From the NCBI RefSeq assembly GCF_004769525.1, contig NZ_RQFT01000012.1, positions 124,001 through 188,000 on the forward strand: 64,000 nt of DNA, given 5' to 3'. The notes beneath the pieces are model-generated. The model made no database searches and had not been told where the DNA came from. It saw only the letters and a list, made by a program, of their open reading frames with translations. The translations under genes and the position numbers were made by a program. Shown here piece by piece: positions 19,034-28,415 of this stretch. How positions within the stretch are numbered: the first letter of the stretch is position 1; every line of letters starts with the position of its first letter. The stretch is from Leptospira bouyouniensis (lineage in GTDB: Bacteria; Spirochaetota; Leptospiria; Leptospirales; Leptospiraceae).

Positions 19034-19981
19034 GTGCAACTCTACGGAGTCCGCGGTTCCATTGCGAGCCCCCTCCGAAACCAAGACTACCGCAAAAAGA
19101 TAATCGAGATTCTTGACCTCTATAAACAATCTGGGGCCGAAGGATCGGCGGATGAATTTTGGCAAAATCTCCCATACCATTTGAAATTTGTCACAGGATC
19201 TGACACAACCTGTGTATCTGTCACTGATGATGACGGGGAAACCTATGTTTTGGATATGGGGACAGGGTTACGCAATTTGGGTGATGAATTAGTATCCGAA
19301 TACTTCACAAACCAATTGAAAAAAACCATTTCTTTTTTCATCACCCACACTCACTGGGACCACATCCAAGGTTTACCATTTTTTAAACCAATTTATTTCC
19401 CTGACTTCCATTTGCATTTTTATTCGCCTTATTCCGATTTAGAAAAACGATTACAAACCCAACAAGAACCAGAATTTTTTCCCGTGCCTTTAGAAGGAAC
19501 AGGATCAGCAAAAGAGTTCAAATTGTTCTTCCCTGGTGATGTAATCGAATTTCCATCTGGTCTCAAAGTTGAATGTTACCCCTTAAAACACCCTGGTGGT
19601 TCTTTCGCTTACAAATTTACCAATCGTTCTGGTAAAATTTTTGTTTTTGCCACTGATGCAGAATTTACGGGTGCAGACATGGATCTCATCCATGAATGTA
19701 TGCCTTTTTTTGCCGACGCAGACTTACTCATACTCGACACACAATATACGTTAGACGAATCATTTTCAAAATTTGATTGGGGTCATACTGCCTATACAAT
19801 GTCAGTGAATTGTGCTTCGTCCTGGCGTGTCAAAAATCTTGTGCTCACACACCATGAGCCTAGTTATTCTGATGAAAAAATTTATGAAATTTATGAAAGC
19901 GCCAAATTGCACAAAGAGCAATTAGGCGAAAAGAAACTGAAAATTCATTTAGCAAGAGAAGGACTTAGATTCCACCTATAA
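19034..19981 (+). CDS. MBL-fold metallo-hydrolase
   Basis: 315 residues from a GTG with GAGGAA placed 6 nt upstream. A frame continues back to 18842 but that part is basic, unlike the family, and antisense to the rhomboid gene, so I reject it. The protein starts with [12 protein letters not shown], typical of this MBL branch (LYGVRGSxxSP). The metal site is HTHWDH (His105, His107, Asp109, His110), with later ATDAEFTG and LTHHEP motifs. The branch holds cyclic-nucleotide phosphodiesterase-like and other hydrolases; the substrate cannot be named. It overlaps the PBP gene by one base (TAATG). Confidence 0.88.
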   Translation: MQLYGVRGSIASPLRNQDYRKKIIEILDLYKQSGAEGSADEFWQNLPYHLKFVTGSDTTCVSVTDDDGETYVLDMGTGLRNLGDELVSEYFTNQLKKTISFFITHTHWDHIQGLPFFKPIYFPDFHLHFYSPYSDLEKRLQTQQEPEFFPVPLEGTGSAKEFKLFFPGDVIEFPSGLKVECYPLKHPGGSFAYKFTNRSGKIFVFATDAEFTGADMDLIHECMPFFADADLLILDTQYTLDESFSKFDWGHTAYTMSVNCASSWRVKNLVLTHHEPSYSDEKIYEIYESAKLHKEQLGEKKLKIHLAREGLRFHL

Positions 19982-22404
19982 TGACTATGAACATTGAAAA
20001 AACACTTCGAATTACCATCACTACTTTCTTTAGTATTGCACTATTAGGTGGACTTTTTTTTGGATATATTCTTTCGGAAGTTAACAAAGGGAAAGAACTA
20101 CAGAAACTTTCATCATACCAGCCAACAACTCCTACAAAACTTTATGATACCAATGGTGTTCTCATAGCAGAATTATACCGACACAAACAAGAACTTTTGA
20201 AATACAGTGATATCCCTCCACATGTGATCCATGCATTTTTATCGGTAGAAGATGATAACTTTTTTAACCACTTTGGGATTGACTTTTTAGCAATTGTACG
20301 TGCTGCGATAAAAAATATTTTTGCAGGACGAATCGTGCAAGGTGGATCTACCTTAACCCAACAGTTGGCAAAAACAATCTTACAACAAAGGAAAAAAACC
20401 TTTGGTCGTAAATTCTTAGAAGCATTACTCACATTACAAATCGAACAGGAATATACCAAAGAAGAAATCTTAGAAATTTATTTTAACTTAATTTATTTGG
20501 GTCATGGAACCACTGGTTTATCCTCTGCAGCGAATGTATACTTCCAAAAAGACGTAAGGGATTTAAGCATTGCTGAAGCGGCAATGCTTGCAAGATTACC
20601 CAAAGCTCCGGTTACATACTCTCCTTTTAAAAATCCAAAAGAAGCAAAACAAGCTCATTTGGTCGTGCTTGGTCTAATGGCAAAAAATGGATTCATCCCA
20701 AAAGACCAAGTCCAAAAGATCCATGATGATTTTTGGGATCGGTATTGGCCAGTTGTCATCACCCAATCACCATCTCGGTCCACATGGGGGGCAAAACTCA
20801 ACAGAGCTCCTTATTTCACAGAGTGGGTACGCCAAATTTTAGAAAAGGAATTGGGTGAAGAAGCACTTTATACTGGTGGTCTTCGTGTTTATACTACACT
20901 TGATGTGAGAAAACAAGAAATCGCAGATGAGGAGCTTCGAAAAGGTCTAATCGAACAAGATAAGTCTGCATTTGGGGCAAACTTCCGTTATGCGGGTAGA
21001 GCTGATCGAGGACTTGTTTCTTTATATAATTTATTTGGTTCAATTTTTCCAGTTGGTGTTCCTTATGTAACAAGCCTTGACGATAGACAAGTGTTTCGTT
21101 TGCATTTAGAAAAAGAAATGGCACAAGCTTTGGAACTTTTGACTGACTTTGTCCCTTCAGAAAATGAAAGTGCAGCTGTCAAAGAATTCCAAAGGTCATC
21201 TCTGGTGTTTTCATCCAACTTACACGTGGAAGGTGCAGTCATCACCATTGACCACCAAACAGGTTATATCCAAACGATGGTAGGTGGATCTAGATTTTCG
21301 CCTAAAAACCAATTCAACCGCGCGATGCAAGCAAGACGCCAAACAGGTTCTGCATTCAAACCATTTGTGTATGCAGCTGCCATCCAAAACCGTGCTGTTG
21401 GTTCAGGAACTGGGATTATGGATGCCCCACTTACCACCATCACAGAAGAAGGGGAAGGTTACTCTCCTCAAGATATTTCTGGTGACTTTCGTGGGATGGT
21501 TCCTTTGTCACGTGCGTTATCTTTATCACTTAACATCGTATCTGTGCAAGTCCTGATGCGAACAGGAACCGACTCTGTCATTGATTTTGCATCTAAAGTC
21601 ACGAAAACAAACAAATCTCGGTTCCCAACGGGGCCTGCTCTTGCTTTAGGTGTGGCTGAACTCACTCCCTATGAGATGGCACTTGGTTATTCAATTCTGG
21701 CCAATAAAGGAAAAGATGTAATTCCATTTAGCGTTCGTTATGTTTTAAACCAAAGTGGCACTGTAGTTTATAACAAAGAAAAGGAAGTTCAAGAAACTTT
21801 AGCTGAAGAAGCAAAAAACGGGACAATTCAAATCATTCCAGAAGCCACTGCCTATATTATCAAACAAATGTTAATTGGCGTTGCAATGGGTGGAACTCCA
21901 ACCCAAGCACTTCGAGCTGCGGACAAAGGAAATTATAAAGGTGAATCTGGTGGTAAAACTGGATCCACTTCATCATATACCAACGTTTGGTATGCTGGAT
22001 TTGATCCGAAATATACTTCCATCGTATGGATGGGATTTGATAAATCTTCACTTTCCCTCGGTAAAGGAGTGACTGCTGCTGGTGTTGCAGCTCCAATTTG
22101 GGGGAAAATGTATTCTCGTTTTTATAACGAAGGTCCATACCCAAGTTTTTACCCCAATGGAAAATCAGACGAAATTCCTTCTGATGTGGTCAAAGGGGCA
22201 ACTTGTGCGTTTAATGGTTTATCCCCAGGTCCCAATTGTCCTCTCACGGGAAATTTATTCTTAAAACCGATCACCATTGCGGGAAGGACATTGGCTGTTC
22301 CTGGTGGCAGACAATGTGACGGAGACAGGGACCATTACCGCTCCATGGACTTAAATGATTTCTTACAAAGAGAATTAGAAATTTCAGACGACGAACTGAA
22401 GTAA
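19981..22404 (+). CDS. Class A penicillin-binding protein (PBP1A type)
   Basis: 807 residues. Bifunctional peptidoglycan synthase: an N-terminal membrane anchor (10-32), a GT51 glycosyltransferase domain with catalytic Glu90 in VEDDNFFNH and the [12 protein letters not shown] motif, and a transpeptidase domain with SxxK at Ser457 (TGSAFKP), SxN at 516-518 and KTG at 659-661. The C-terminal tail has a cysteine pair ([12 protein letters not shown]). All catalytic residues are intact. It works in the periplasm on lipid II. The ATG shares its A with the stop codon of the MBL gene. Confidence 0.96.
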   Translation: MTMNIEKTLRITITTFFSIALLGGLFFGYILSEVNKGKELQKLSSYQPTTPTKLYDTNGVLIAELYRHKQELLKYSDIPPHVIHAFLSVEDDNFFNHFGIDFLAIVRAAIKNIFAGRIVQGGSTLTQQLAKTILQQRKKTFGRKFLEALLTLQIEQEYTKEEILEIYFNLIYLGHGTTGLSSAANVYFQKDVRDLSIAEAAMLARLPKAPVTYSPFKNPKEAKQAHLVVLGLMAKNGFIPKDQVQKIHDDFWDRYWPVVITQSPSRSTWGAKLNRAPYFTEWVRQILEKELGEEALYTGGLRVYTTLDVRKQEIADEELRKGLIEQDKSAFGANFRYAGRADRGLVSLYNLFGSIFPVGVPYVTSLDDRQVFRLHLEKEMAQALELLTDFVPSENESAAVKEFQRSSLVFSSNLHVEGAVITIDHQTGYIQTMVGGSRFSPKNQFNRAMQARRQTGSAFKPFVYAAAIQNRAVGSGTGIMDAPLTTITEEGEGYSPQDISGDFRGMVPLSRALSLSLNIVSVQVLMRTGTDSVIDFASKVTKTNKSRFPTGPALALGVAELTPYEMALGYSILANKGKDVIPFSVRYVLNQSGTVVYNKEKEVQETLAEEAKNGTIQIIPEATAYIIKQMLIGVAMGGTPTQALRAADKGNYKGESGGKTGSTSSYTNVWYAGFDPKYTSIVWMGFDKSSLSLGKGVTAAGVAAPIWGKMYSRFYNEGPYPSFYPNGKSDEIPSDVVKGATCAFNGLSPGPNCPLTGNLFLKPITIAGRTLAVPGGRQCDGDRDHYRSMDLNDFLQRELEISDDELK

Positions 22405-22666
22405 AACCTAGAAAATTCGAATCATTTCATAAATCCCCAATTGTCTGTAATGCCAAATGGGGATAAAAAATCAAAAACCATCTACCGCGAATCTATCTCC
22501 ATTTTTTGAGAGGGCCGGGGATATACTCTTTTCATGGTCTCTTCTTTTTTTAGGCAATTTCTTGCAAAACAGACAATCTGTATAAATTTTAAGCATTTTT
22601 GGCGCCTCATTTCATCCAAGGAAGTGATCATTTGCCATTCCTTCGCGTTTTAGGCAAAAACTCATT
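22405..22666. other. Gene-free stretch before a sigma-54 promoter
   Basis: The 311-bp gap between the PBP gene and the small secreted protein is the only one above 300 bp. It holds a hairpin (22433-22464), two copies of TTTTAGGCAA starting at 22548 and 22648 (exactly 100 bp apart) and the sigma-54 promoter at its end. No reading frame with a credible start was found in it. Enhancer sites for a sigma-54 activator would be expected here but none can be named from sequence. Confidence 0.6.
22433..22464 (+). terminator. Hairpin downstream of the PBP gene, possible terminator
   Basis: ATCCCCA (22433-22439) and TGGGGAT (22458-22464) form a perfect 7-bp stem 28 bp after the PBP stop codon. It is followed by A-rich rather than U-rich sequence, so it is not a standard intrinsic terminator on the plus strand. 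Confidence 0.35.
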
Positions 22667-22683
22667 TTGGCACGATAGTTGCA
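22667..22683 (+). promoter_or_regulatory. Sigma-54 (RpoN) promoter, perfect consensus
   Basis: TTGGCACGATAGTTGCA matches the published consensus YTGGCACGrNNNTTGCW at every defined position, with the -24 GG at 22669-22670 and the -12 GC at 22681-22682. Transcription would begin near 22694, leaving a leader of about 22 nt with a GGAGG Shine-Dalgarno before the ATG at 22716. Such promoters need an AAA+ activator and ATP, so the gene is likely switched on by a specific signal (for example nitrogen or envelope stress). Confidence 0.85.
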
Positions 22684-22715
22684 TCTTTTCTTCTGAACGG
22701 CAGTTCGGAGGGAAT

Positions 22716-23156
22716 ATGAAAAAACTACTCTTAACCATCATCTTACTGACAATTAACTTCTCTGTGAAAGCAGGTGAGTCTTCTTTTTTGAATGATGATT
22801 TGGCTTCCCTCATTGGCCAATACGATAACGAAACTTTAGCGGTCATTTCCAACGAACTGGTAAAAATGGCGAACGCAGAAGAAGGGATGGGTGAATTTGA
22901 TCTCGCTTCCACTCATTATGACCGTGCAATTAAAATTCGTGAAGCGATTGGTATGAAATCACATAAAAGTTTTGCATCCATTCAATACTTAGCAAGCCAA
23001 GCTTATTCCAAAGCGGGTCACTTTTGTGAAGCATCAACCTATGCAAAAAAAGCGAGTGATTCGTTCCGTGAACATGGAATTTCCAAGTTCGAACAAAAAG
23101 CTGAATTGGAATCAAAAGAATTTGCAAAGGCTTGTGCAGTGGTGGCGGTTCGTTAA
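22716..23156 (+). CDS. Small secreted helical-repeat (TPR-like) protein under sigma-54
   Basis: 146 residues from an ATG with GGAGG 3-4 nt upstream; the longer frame to 22599 would include the promoter and is rejected. A clean signal peptide ends VKA|GE, so the mature protein of about 127 residues is periplasmic or outside. The mature sequence is helical with TPR-like pairs (FDLASTHYDRAIKIREA; SIQYLASQAYSKAGHFCEASTYAKKA). Two cysteines are present. It stands alone, preceded by the sigma-54 promoter and convergent with the next lipoprotein gene. No function is known to me. Confidence 0.85.
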   Translation: MKKLLLTIILLTINFSVKAGESSFLNDDLASLIGQYDNETLAVISNELVKMANAEEGMGEFDLASTHYDRAIKIREAIGMKSHKSFASIQYLASQAYSKAGHFCEASTYAKKASDSFREHGISKFEQKAELESKEFAKACAVVAVR

Positions 23157-23227
23157 ACAAACTTTAAATACTATGTTTTTATGATTCTTTCTAGAGATGG
23201 TTACCCTTTTTTGATTCTTCCTTCGAA

Positions 23228-23953
23228 TCAATCCAACTTCACGTGATGATACACGTGGGGTTGGAATTCTTTTTTTCCATACTTCAATTTTGATATTTCA
23301 AATAATTTTGTTTTTTCATAGGCTTTGTCTGATTCCCATGCAATTCCAAAATTCGCTTCTACATACCCTGATTCATATTGGAGTGGGTATAAAGAATCTC
23401 CGTCATAATAATACACTAAGTTGTGATCGAATTCTTTTGTCTCATCCAATGGAAATGTCTCACATGGGATCCGATTGGTAAGGTATTTGGTTTTCTGTTT
23501 GGGACTAAGATCCAAACGACATTCTTTGGTATTTAGTTCCTTTGTAGAAAAAAGAACCCAATCGTTTGATTTTTCATATTGGCCTTTGCCTATGAGTTGG
23601 CGAAATCGGATATGATCATGATAAACCCGCCACTCTCTCCAAACTTTTTTAAACTTTTGATTTGTTTGGATTTGGATTGTTTCTGACCAAACCAACTGAA
23701 AGTTTTTGGATCCCATTGCCGATTTTTTTTCTGTTGGTCTTACGAATGTTCCGAGTTGTAGGTTGGTATCTCTTGGAAACTCAGGTGGGAGTGTGCGAAT
23801 CCAACCTAGTTTTGGTGTACAAGACAAAGAAACACAAAAGATAAAAACCAAAAGAAGAAGTGATGTCTTCTTTTGGTCGTTTGGGTGAATTTCTTTTCTA
23901 TCTAGATTTGGACTAGAACTGGAAGTAAATAAAATCTTGCCCACCATCTCCAA
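23228..23953 (-). CDS. Lipoprotein of unknown function
   Basis: 241 residues with a long polar N-region, a hydrophobic helix (31-40) and the lipobox VSLSC (Cys45). The long lead makes the start uncertain: the ATG at 23953 overlaps the end of the MBOAT gene by 41 bp, and a second ATG lies two codons later. No internal in-frame ATG exists before the hydrophobic helix. The mature part is rich in aromatic and charged residues and probably beta. It follows the MBOAT gene on the same transcript; an accessory role to acylation is possible but unsupported. Confidence 0.7.
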   Translation of the reverse strand: MEMVGKILFTSSSSPNLDRKEIHPNDQKKTSLLLLVFIFCVSLSCTPKLGWIRTLPPEFPRDTNLQLGTFVRPTEKKSAMGSKNFQLVWSETIQIQTNQKFKKVWREWRVYHDHIRFRQLIGKGQYEKSNDWVLFSTKELNTKECRLDLSPKQKTKYLTNRIPCETFPLDETKEFDHNLVYYYDGDSLYPLQYESGYVEANFGIAWESDKAYEKTKLFEISKLKYGKKEFQPHVYHHVKLD

Positions 23954-25340
23954 AGATTCCTAACAAAAGTAAAATCACAACAGACAGGATGGGGAGTAAA
24001 ATATTTTGAAACGGTTTTAGTTTTTCATACACAAACGGTGAGTATTGGAACCAATTGAACATAAGCCCCAAAGCAATGAATGTTGGTAACTCATCCACTC
24101 GGTTCAGTGTGTCTCCTGTGTTCCGAAGGGTCAAAACCCCTTTGAAGATCTCAAATGCTACATTTAAGGATTCTGCTCCGCGAGCCGCTGCACGGAAAAA
24201 AACACCGGAAAATGAAAATACAATAAAGATCACAATGGTCCGAACGATCCCCGCCAAAGGAAAGGTATCTGGGATAAATTTCTTTTTCCCTCGGTGTAAA
24301 TAGAGAGAACGTTCGATCCATATAAGGGCACCGAGGTATGCCCCCCAAAGGACAAAAGCCCAATTGGCACCATGCCAAAGACCTCCAAGACACATTGTGA
24401 TGAAGGAATTTACATTGGAACGAAAGATCGAACCTTTACTTCCACCTAATGGGATGTAGATGTAATCACGTAACCAAGAGGAGAGTGTGATATGCCAACG
24501 GCTCCAAAGTTCGCGAAAGGACTGAGAGAAAAAAGGACCTTGGAAGTTCTCAGGAATTTCGTAACCAAGTAAATTGGCTGATCCACGTGCCATATCGGTG
24601 TAACCAGAAAAGTCACAATACACTTGGACGGCAAATGCGAGTACACTAAAGAAAATTGAAAAGCTATCATACTTGGCAGGGTCCAGATACAAAGGAGAGA
24701 TGATGGGAGCAATGTTTTCGGCAATGATCACCTTCTTAAATAAACCACCAATGATGAGAAAAATTCCTTTTTTCATTCGGTCGGAATCTATTGTCGGGTG
24801 ATCCAGTTGCGGAAGGAAATCCTGTGACCTCATGATGGGACCCGCAATCAGCTGAGGGAAAAAGAGAATGAATAAAAAGTAGTCCACAGTGGACATACGT
24901 TTCTCAATGATCCCTCGGTGGATATCCACTTGTACTGCGATGATCTGAAAGGTATAAAAACTAATGGCAAGTGGTAAAAAGATACTCCACGAACCTGCAA
25001 TTTCTTTAAAACTTGGATACCCGGTTAAGGAAAATAAAGAATCAGTGATAAAGTAAAAATATTTAAAAAAAGCTAAATTGATAACATTTAAGATTACAAT
25101 TGTATAAAGAACCTTGTCATGTTTTTCCCCTTTGTCTTTTTTTCGAAACATCCATTCGCTAAATCCATAATTGATGAGGATGACAAGGAGGAAGTGGAAT
25201 AAAAATGGGAAACTAAAATACGCATAAAAAATAAGAGAAGAAATCACAAGAAGGGGTTTTCTACCCTTCTGTGGAATGTTCCAATAGATTAAATACGTGA
25301 GAGCAAATAATATTAAATACGGAATCGAATTAAATAACAT
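23913..25340 (-). CDS. MBOAT family O-acyltransferase (AlgI/DltB-like)
   Basis: 475 residues with ten or more membrane helices. Family motifs are present: FPQLIAGPIMRSQDFLPQL, YCDFSGYTDMARGSANLLGYEIPENF, FWxRWHITLSSWLRDYIYIPLGG (here beginning LWSRWH) and the catalytic-type LWHGANWAFVLWG histidine. These proteins move acyl (usually acetyl) groups across the membrane onto exported glycans. The usual partner (an AlgX/AlgJ- or DltD-like SGNH protein) is not next to it. It begins 21 bp after the sppA stop. Confidence 0.93.
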   Translation of the reverse strand: MLFNSIPYLILFALTYLIYWNIPQKGRKPLLVISSLIFYAYFSFPFLFHFLLVILINYGFSEWMFRKKDKGEKHDKVLYTIVILNVINLAFFKYFYFITDSLFSLTGYPSFKEIAGSWSIFLPLAISFYTFQIIAVQVDIHRGIIEKRMSTVDYFLFILFFPQLIAGPIMRSQDFLPQLDHPTIDSDRMKKGIFLIIGGLFKKVIIAENIAPIISPLYLDPAKYDSFSIFFSVLAFAVQVYCDFSGYTDMARGSANLLGYEIPENFQGPFFSQSFRELWSRWHITLSSWLRDYIYIPLGGSKGSIFRSNVNSFITMCLGGLWHGANWAFVLWGAYLGALIWIERSLYLHRGKKKFIPDTFPLAGIVRTIVIFIVFSFSGVFFRAAARGAESLNVAFEIFKGVLTLRNTGDTLNRVDELPTFIALGLMFNWFQYSPFVYEKLKPFQNILLPILSVVILLLLGIFGDGGQDFIYFQF

Positions 25341-25361
25341 GAATTAGATATACCTTAAAAA

Positions 25362-26360
25362 CTAGATATCCCAAAGATAGAGAAACTTTGCACTCGTGCC
25401 AGTTCCAAGGATTTTATCTGCAATTCCCAATGAAATCGGATTCCCTTTTGTATCAGTTGCTTGGTAGATATTTTCAACAGGTACTTTTCCTCGTTGGTAA
25501 GTTACAATTCTTGGTGAACCTTGTGGGTTTCCTTCATACTTAGGGTGTTTCATCAGTTCGATTACAAAGTTATCGAAATAACCAATAAAGTCGATCATCC
25601 CTTCTTTCTGTGCTTGTTCTGCTGTGAAGATCCTTCCGTCACAAATTTCTTTGAGTCTACCTTCTGAGACTTTCGGTCTTCCTTTTTTCACGACTTCAAA
25701 AAATCGAGAATACAAACTATCGATGATGGATTGTAATATTTTTCTTTGTTCGGAAGTCATCTCTGTTGTTGGAGAACCAATTGCTTTGTTTGGACCTGAA
25801 GTAAATGACTGGTCTTTGATTCCAATTTTATCTAAACCTTCTTTAACGTTGATCCCAGACATGATGACACCAACAGACCCTGTAACAGTTGTTGGATGAG
25901 CACCAATGGAATCCGTTGCCATGGCGATATAATATGCACCACTTGCCGCAATGTCCATGAATCCTGCAAAAACTGGGATCCCTTTTCTTTCTTTGAATTT
26001 TTTGATCTCTTGGTAGATGATATCACTAGCGGTGACTGTTCCACCAGGTGAATTGATTTTTAAGATCACACCCTTGACATCCGGGTCTCTTTCCGCACGT
26101 TTGAGTGATTCTTTCACACGGACAACCATTGAATCGGATGCGGGACCAAAAAAGGACTCTTTTCCTTCATCAGAAATCATCCCTTCAATGGCGATAATTA
26201 CGATTTTTTCTTGATCCTTTCCTGCAATGAGTTTCTCTTCGAATTCAGACTTAGCAGTTGGCGGGAAAAGATTCATACTATTCCCAATGACACATGATTC
26301 TGTGAAAAGAATCGAAAGAAGAACGACGGAACTAAAAAGACCAAACTTTCTTAAAGGCAT
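25362..26360 (-). CDS. sppA: Signal peptide peptidase SppA, lipoprotein form
   Basis: 332 residues from the ATG chosen here (MPLRKFGLF), which has AAAGG 6 nt upstream; a longer frame to 26462 crosses the divergent gene. The S49 serine protease domain has Ser140 in AASGAYY and, 52 residues later, Lys192 in GPNKAIGSP, the Ser/Lys dyad of the short (Bacillus-like) SppA. KINSPGGTVTASD and VTGSVGVI are also typical. A signal peptide ends in a lipobox-like FTESC (Cys23), so it is probably a membrane-tethered lipoprotein degrading leftover signal peptides. First gene of the sppA-MBOAT-lipoprotein operon. Confidence 0.93.
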   Translation of the reverse strand: MPLRKFGLFSSVVLLSILFTESCVIGNSMNLFPPTAKSEFEEKLIAGKDQEKIVIIAIEGMISDEGKESFFGPASDSMVVRVKESLKRAERDPDVKGVILKINSPGGTVTASDIIYQEIKKFKERKGIPVFAGFMDIAASGAYYIAMATDSIGAHPTTVTGSVGVIMSGINVKEGLDKIGIKDQSFTSGPNKAIGSPTTEMTSEQRKILQSIIDSLYSRFFEVVKKGRPKVSEGRLKEICDGRIFTAEQAQKEGMIDFIGYFDNFVIELMKHPKYEGNPQGSPRIVTYQRGKVPVENIYQATDTKGNPISLGIADKILGTGTSAKFLYLWDI

Positions 26361-26415
26361 ACAAACCTTTCTAAGATGGCAAACTCTGACTTCAATCATT
26401 TTTGGGAGATAAATC

Positions 26416-27312
26416 TTGTACCAACTGAAAACTAAATTCTCACGATTTGAGACCGAACCCAAAGGGGGCGGTCAGTGGTTGCATCTATCTCTCAAGTCCC
26501 CTGTGGACGGAGCCAGTATTTCCGTTGTGGCAGGGCACAAAGCCCCCGATCCCTTTTTCGCTTCTGGTTCGTTTTTAATGTTCCCTTGGGTGAACCGTTT
26601 GGAGCCAAATCCTTGGGCAAGAGATCCATTTTACCCGAGTGTTCACTGGCTAACGGATGGGAACGGAATCCCACTCCACGGATTATTCCACAATTTACCA
26701 AGGACTGTCCTTACGGAATCAGAAGGGGAGTTGGAGTCGTTTGTGAGTTTTTCGATAGAAATTCCTGAAACTTGGGAGGGAACCTTACTTTCCAAAATCA
26801 AGGTCAAAGAAACCTACCAACTCTTTCCTTCGGAACTCAAGATCATCTACGAACTGAACAATACATCTGATGGAGAATTCCCATTTGCTTTAGGGATCCA
26901 TCCTTATTTTCGCTGGAACGAAGAGGAAAGTATCGATGATTTATTTCTAATCGGTTCAGGATTTTACCAAATTAAATTAGGTGATTATCTTTTGCCGGAA
27001 CGAGTATTAGGTGAAGAACTTTTACTTTACGGTGAAATTCCACTCGCAGGAAAAAATTTGGATGATCTGTATGTTTCGAAAGAAACTGAGAAACCATATA
27101 TTGGATTGTTTTCCATGAACAAAAAAGAAAAACTCCTCATCACCGGGGGGAATTTTTATCAAGTGTACACTCCGTTAGACCGGAGGTCAATTGCCATCGA
27201 ACCGATGACAAGTACTGGGAATTTTTTACATTTCCCTGGTGCAAATCCTAATCTTCTCGCCCCACATTCTGAAAAAAAAATCGAATTTTCGATTCGTTTG
27301 GATCAATTCTAA
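26416..27312 (+). CDS. Aldose 1-epimerase family protein
   Basis: 298 residues, beginning at TTG with GGGAGA 6 nt upstream. A galactose-mutarotase-like beta-sandwich: FPWVNRLEPN, GIPLHGLFHNLP (with the family His), FALGIHPYFRW (second His) and a late acidic IAIEPMTS, which supplies the catalytic Glu. It may interconvert alpha and beta anomers of a sugar or act on a sugar phosphate. It is divergent from sppA (55 bp between starts) and is not linked to a sugar operon. Confidence 0.9.
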   Translation: MYQLKTKFSRFETEPKGGGQWLHLSLKSPVDGASISVVAGHKAPDPFFASGSFLMFPWVNRLEPNPWARDPFYPSVHWLTDGNGIPLHGLFHNLPRTVLTESEGELESFVSFSIEIPETWEGTLLSKIKVKETYQLFPSELKIIYELNNTSDGEFPFALGIHPYFRWNEEESIDDLFLIGSGFYQIKLGDYLLPERVLGEELLLYGEIPLAGKNLDDLYVSKETEKPYIGLFSMNKKEKLLITGGNFYQVYTPLDRRSIAIEPMTSTGNFLHFPGANPNLLAPHSEKKIEFSIRLDQF

Positions 27313-27372
27313 AAAAAATCCCTCTCTTTATCGAACAAACTGTCTAACAAAAAAAAAGAGGATAGTCCCCCA

Positions 27373-27582
27373 ATGTCAGATGCCCTAGTGAATACTTGTA
27401 AACAAATTAGTAAAAATCTTTTGGAGATCAAATATTTCGCTGAGAAAAAAAATACTAGTAGAACTTCTGTTTACCGAGCCTTACAAGACCAAAAGATCAA
27501 TGAAGTTGTCATTGGTAAAAATTCACGTTTTGTTATTTTAGATGAAGCTGCGAAGAAGTGGAAACCTGGAAGACAGTCCTAA
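27373..27582 (+). CDS. Small helix-turn-helix-like protein
   Basis: 69 residues with GAGGA 10 nt before the ATG. Residues 20-45 (YFAEKKNTSRTSVYRALQDQKI) look like a helix-turn-helix with a Ser/Thr-Arg-Thr recognition helix, followed by a short beta-like segment (NEVVIGKNSRFVIL), as in excisionase-like or MerR-type DNA-binding modules. The last 50 bp overlap the end of the convergent gene on the other strand. Being short and overlapping, it could be spurious, but the start signal and composition argue for a real gene. Confidence 0.6.
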   Translation: MSDALVNTCKQISKNLLEIKYFAEKKNTSRTSVYRALQDQKINEVVIGKNSRFVILDEAAKKWKPGRQS

Positions 27583-28393
27583 ATTGTAGTTCTTCCGCTT
27601 TCAAATTGGTTAAGACCCAATCTGGCATTTCAAAAAAAGTAGGTAGGTTCCAAATTTCTTCGGGAATGAGTTCTCGAATGAAATCTGGAACCGAAGGTCT
27701 TAATCCAAAATAAGGTAACAAGTATTCGTCGGTCTGCGATTCCAAAAGGTAACCTAAAAATCGATCATAAACATTTCCAAGACTTCCATCACTATGAACA
27801 TCTCTTGTTTTGATGTAACATTCTGCAATTTTTGGGAAAGGTGATTTGAATTTTTTTAAATGAAAACGGTATTGGATGGCTTTCAAATAACCGACACGAA
27901 ACACGATATGACTTTCTCCTTCATGGATTTGTAAGTGGAGAAAACCCGTTGGATTTTTTATTCCTTCCATGTCCAATCGTGTATGAACCATTCCCAAATT
28001 TCCGAAATACAATTGCACCGGGTCCTTCCACCACTTTCTGATAGATTCTAAAAAAGTTGGATGATTGTGAGTCTCCTTTATGCTGGGAAATTTATCTCGC
28101 AAAATATTTGTTACATGGTCTTTTTTCTTTTTTTCAAACTGTTTGGGAAAACAAAGAAACAAAACAGATTCGAAATTAGACAATTGGTAAAAAAAATCAA
28201 AATCAATGTGGCTATGTAATATTGGTTCTGGTCTCGTCTTCCAGTTAAAAACATGGAAAGGTAAGAACATGCGGAATCCAATTTCTTCCCATTCTAACAC
28301 CATTTGTCGTAATTTTGTTTCCTGGATAGGGAGATGTTCTAAGGAAATGTTGAATTTGTAAGTTTTTGGGAATTTCCACATTTTTAATACCAA
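27533..28393 (-). CDS. Hypothetical cytoplasmic protein
   Basis: 286 residues, or 282 from the second ATG (MWKFPKTYK). No signal peptide or membrane helix. It is rich in aromatic residues, with a pattern of alternating beta strands (FNISLEHLPIQ; IHEGESHIVFRVGYLKAIQYRF). I recognise no family and no catalytic motif. It is divergent from the LOG-family gene with about 22 bp between starts, and overlaps the small HTH-like gene at its 3' end. Confidence 0.7.
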   Translation of the reverse strand: MVLKMWKFPKTYKFNISLEHLPIQETKLRQMVLEWEEIGFRMFLPFHVFNWKTRPEPILHSHIDFDFFYQLSNFESVLFLCFPKQFEKKKKDHVTNILRDKFPSIKETHNHPTFLESIRKWWKDPVQLYFGNLGMVHTRLDMEGIKNPTGFLHLQIHEGESHIVFRVGYLKAIQYRFHLKKFKSPFPKIAECYIKTRDVHSDGSLGNVYDRFLGYLLESQTDEYLLPYFGLRPSVPDFIRELIPEEIWNLPTFFEMPDWVLTNLKAEELQFRTVFQVSTSSQLHLK

Positions 28394-28415
28394 TCGGTCG
28401 ATCTATGATAACAAG

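Noticed and set aside
22599..22715. N-terminal extension of the small secreted protein
   Set aside because: It would place the sigma-54 promoter inside the coding region; the ATG at 22716 has GGAGG and a proper signal peptide.
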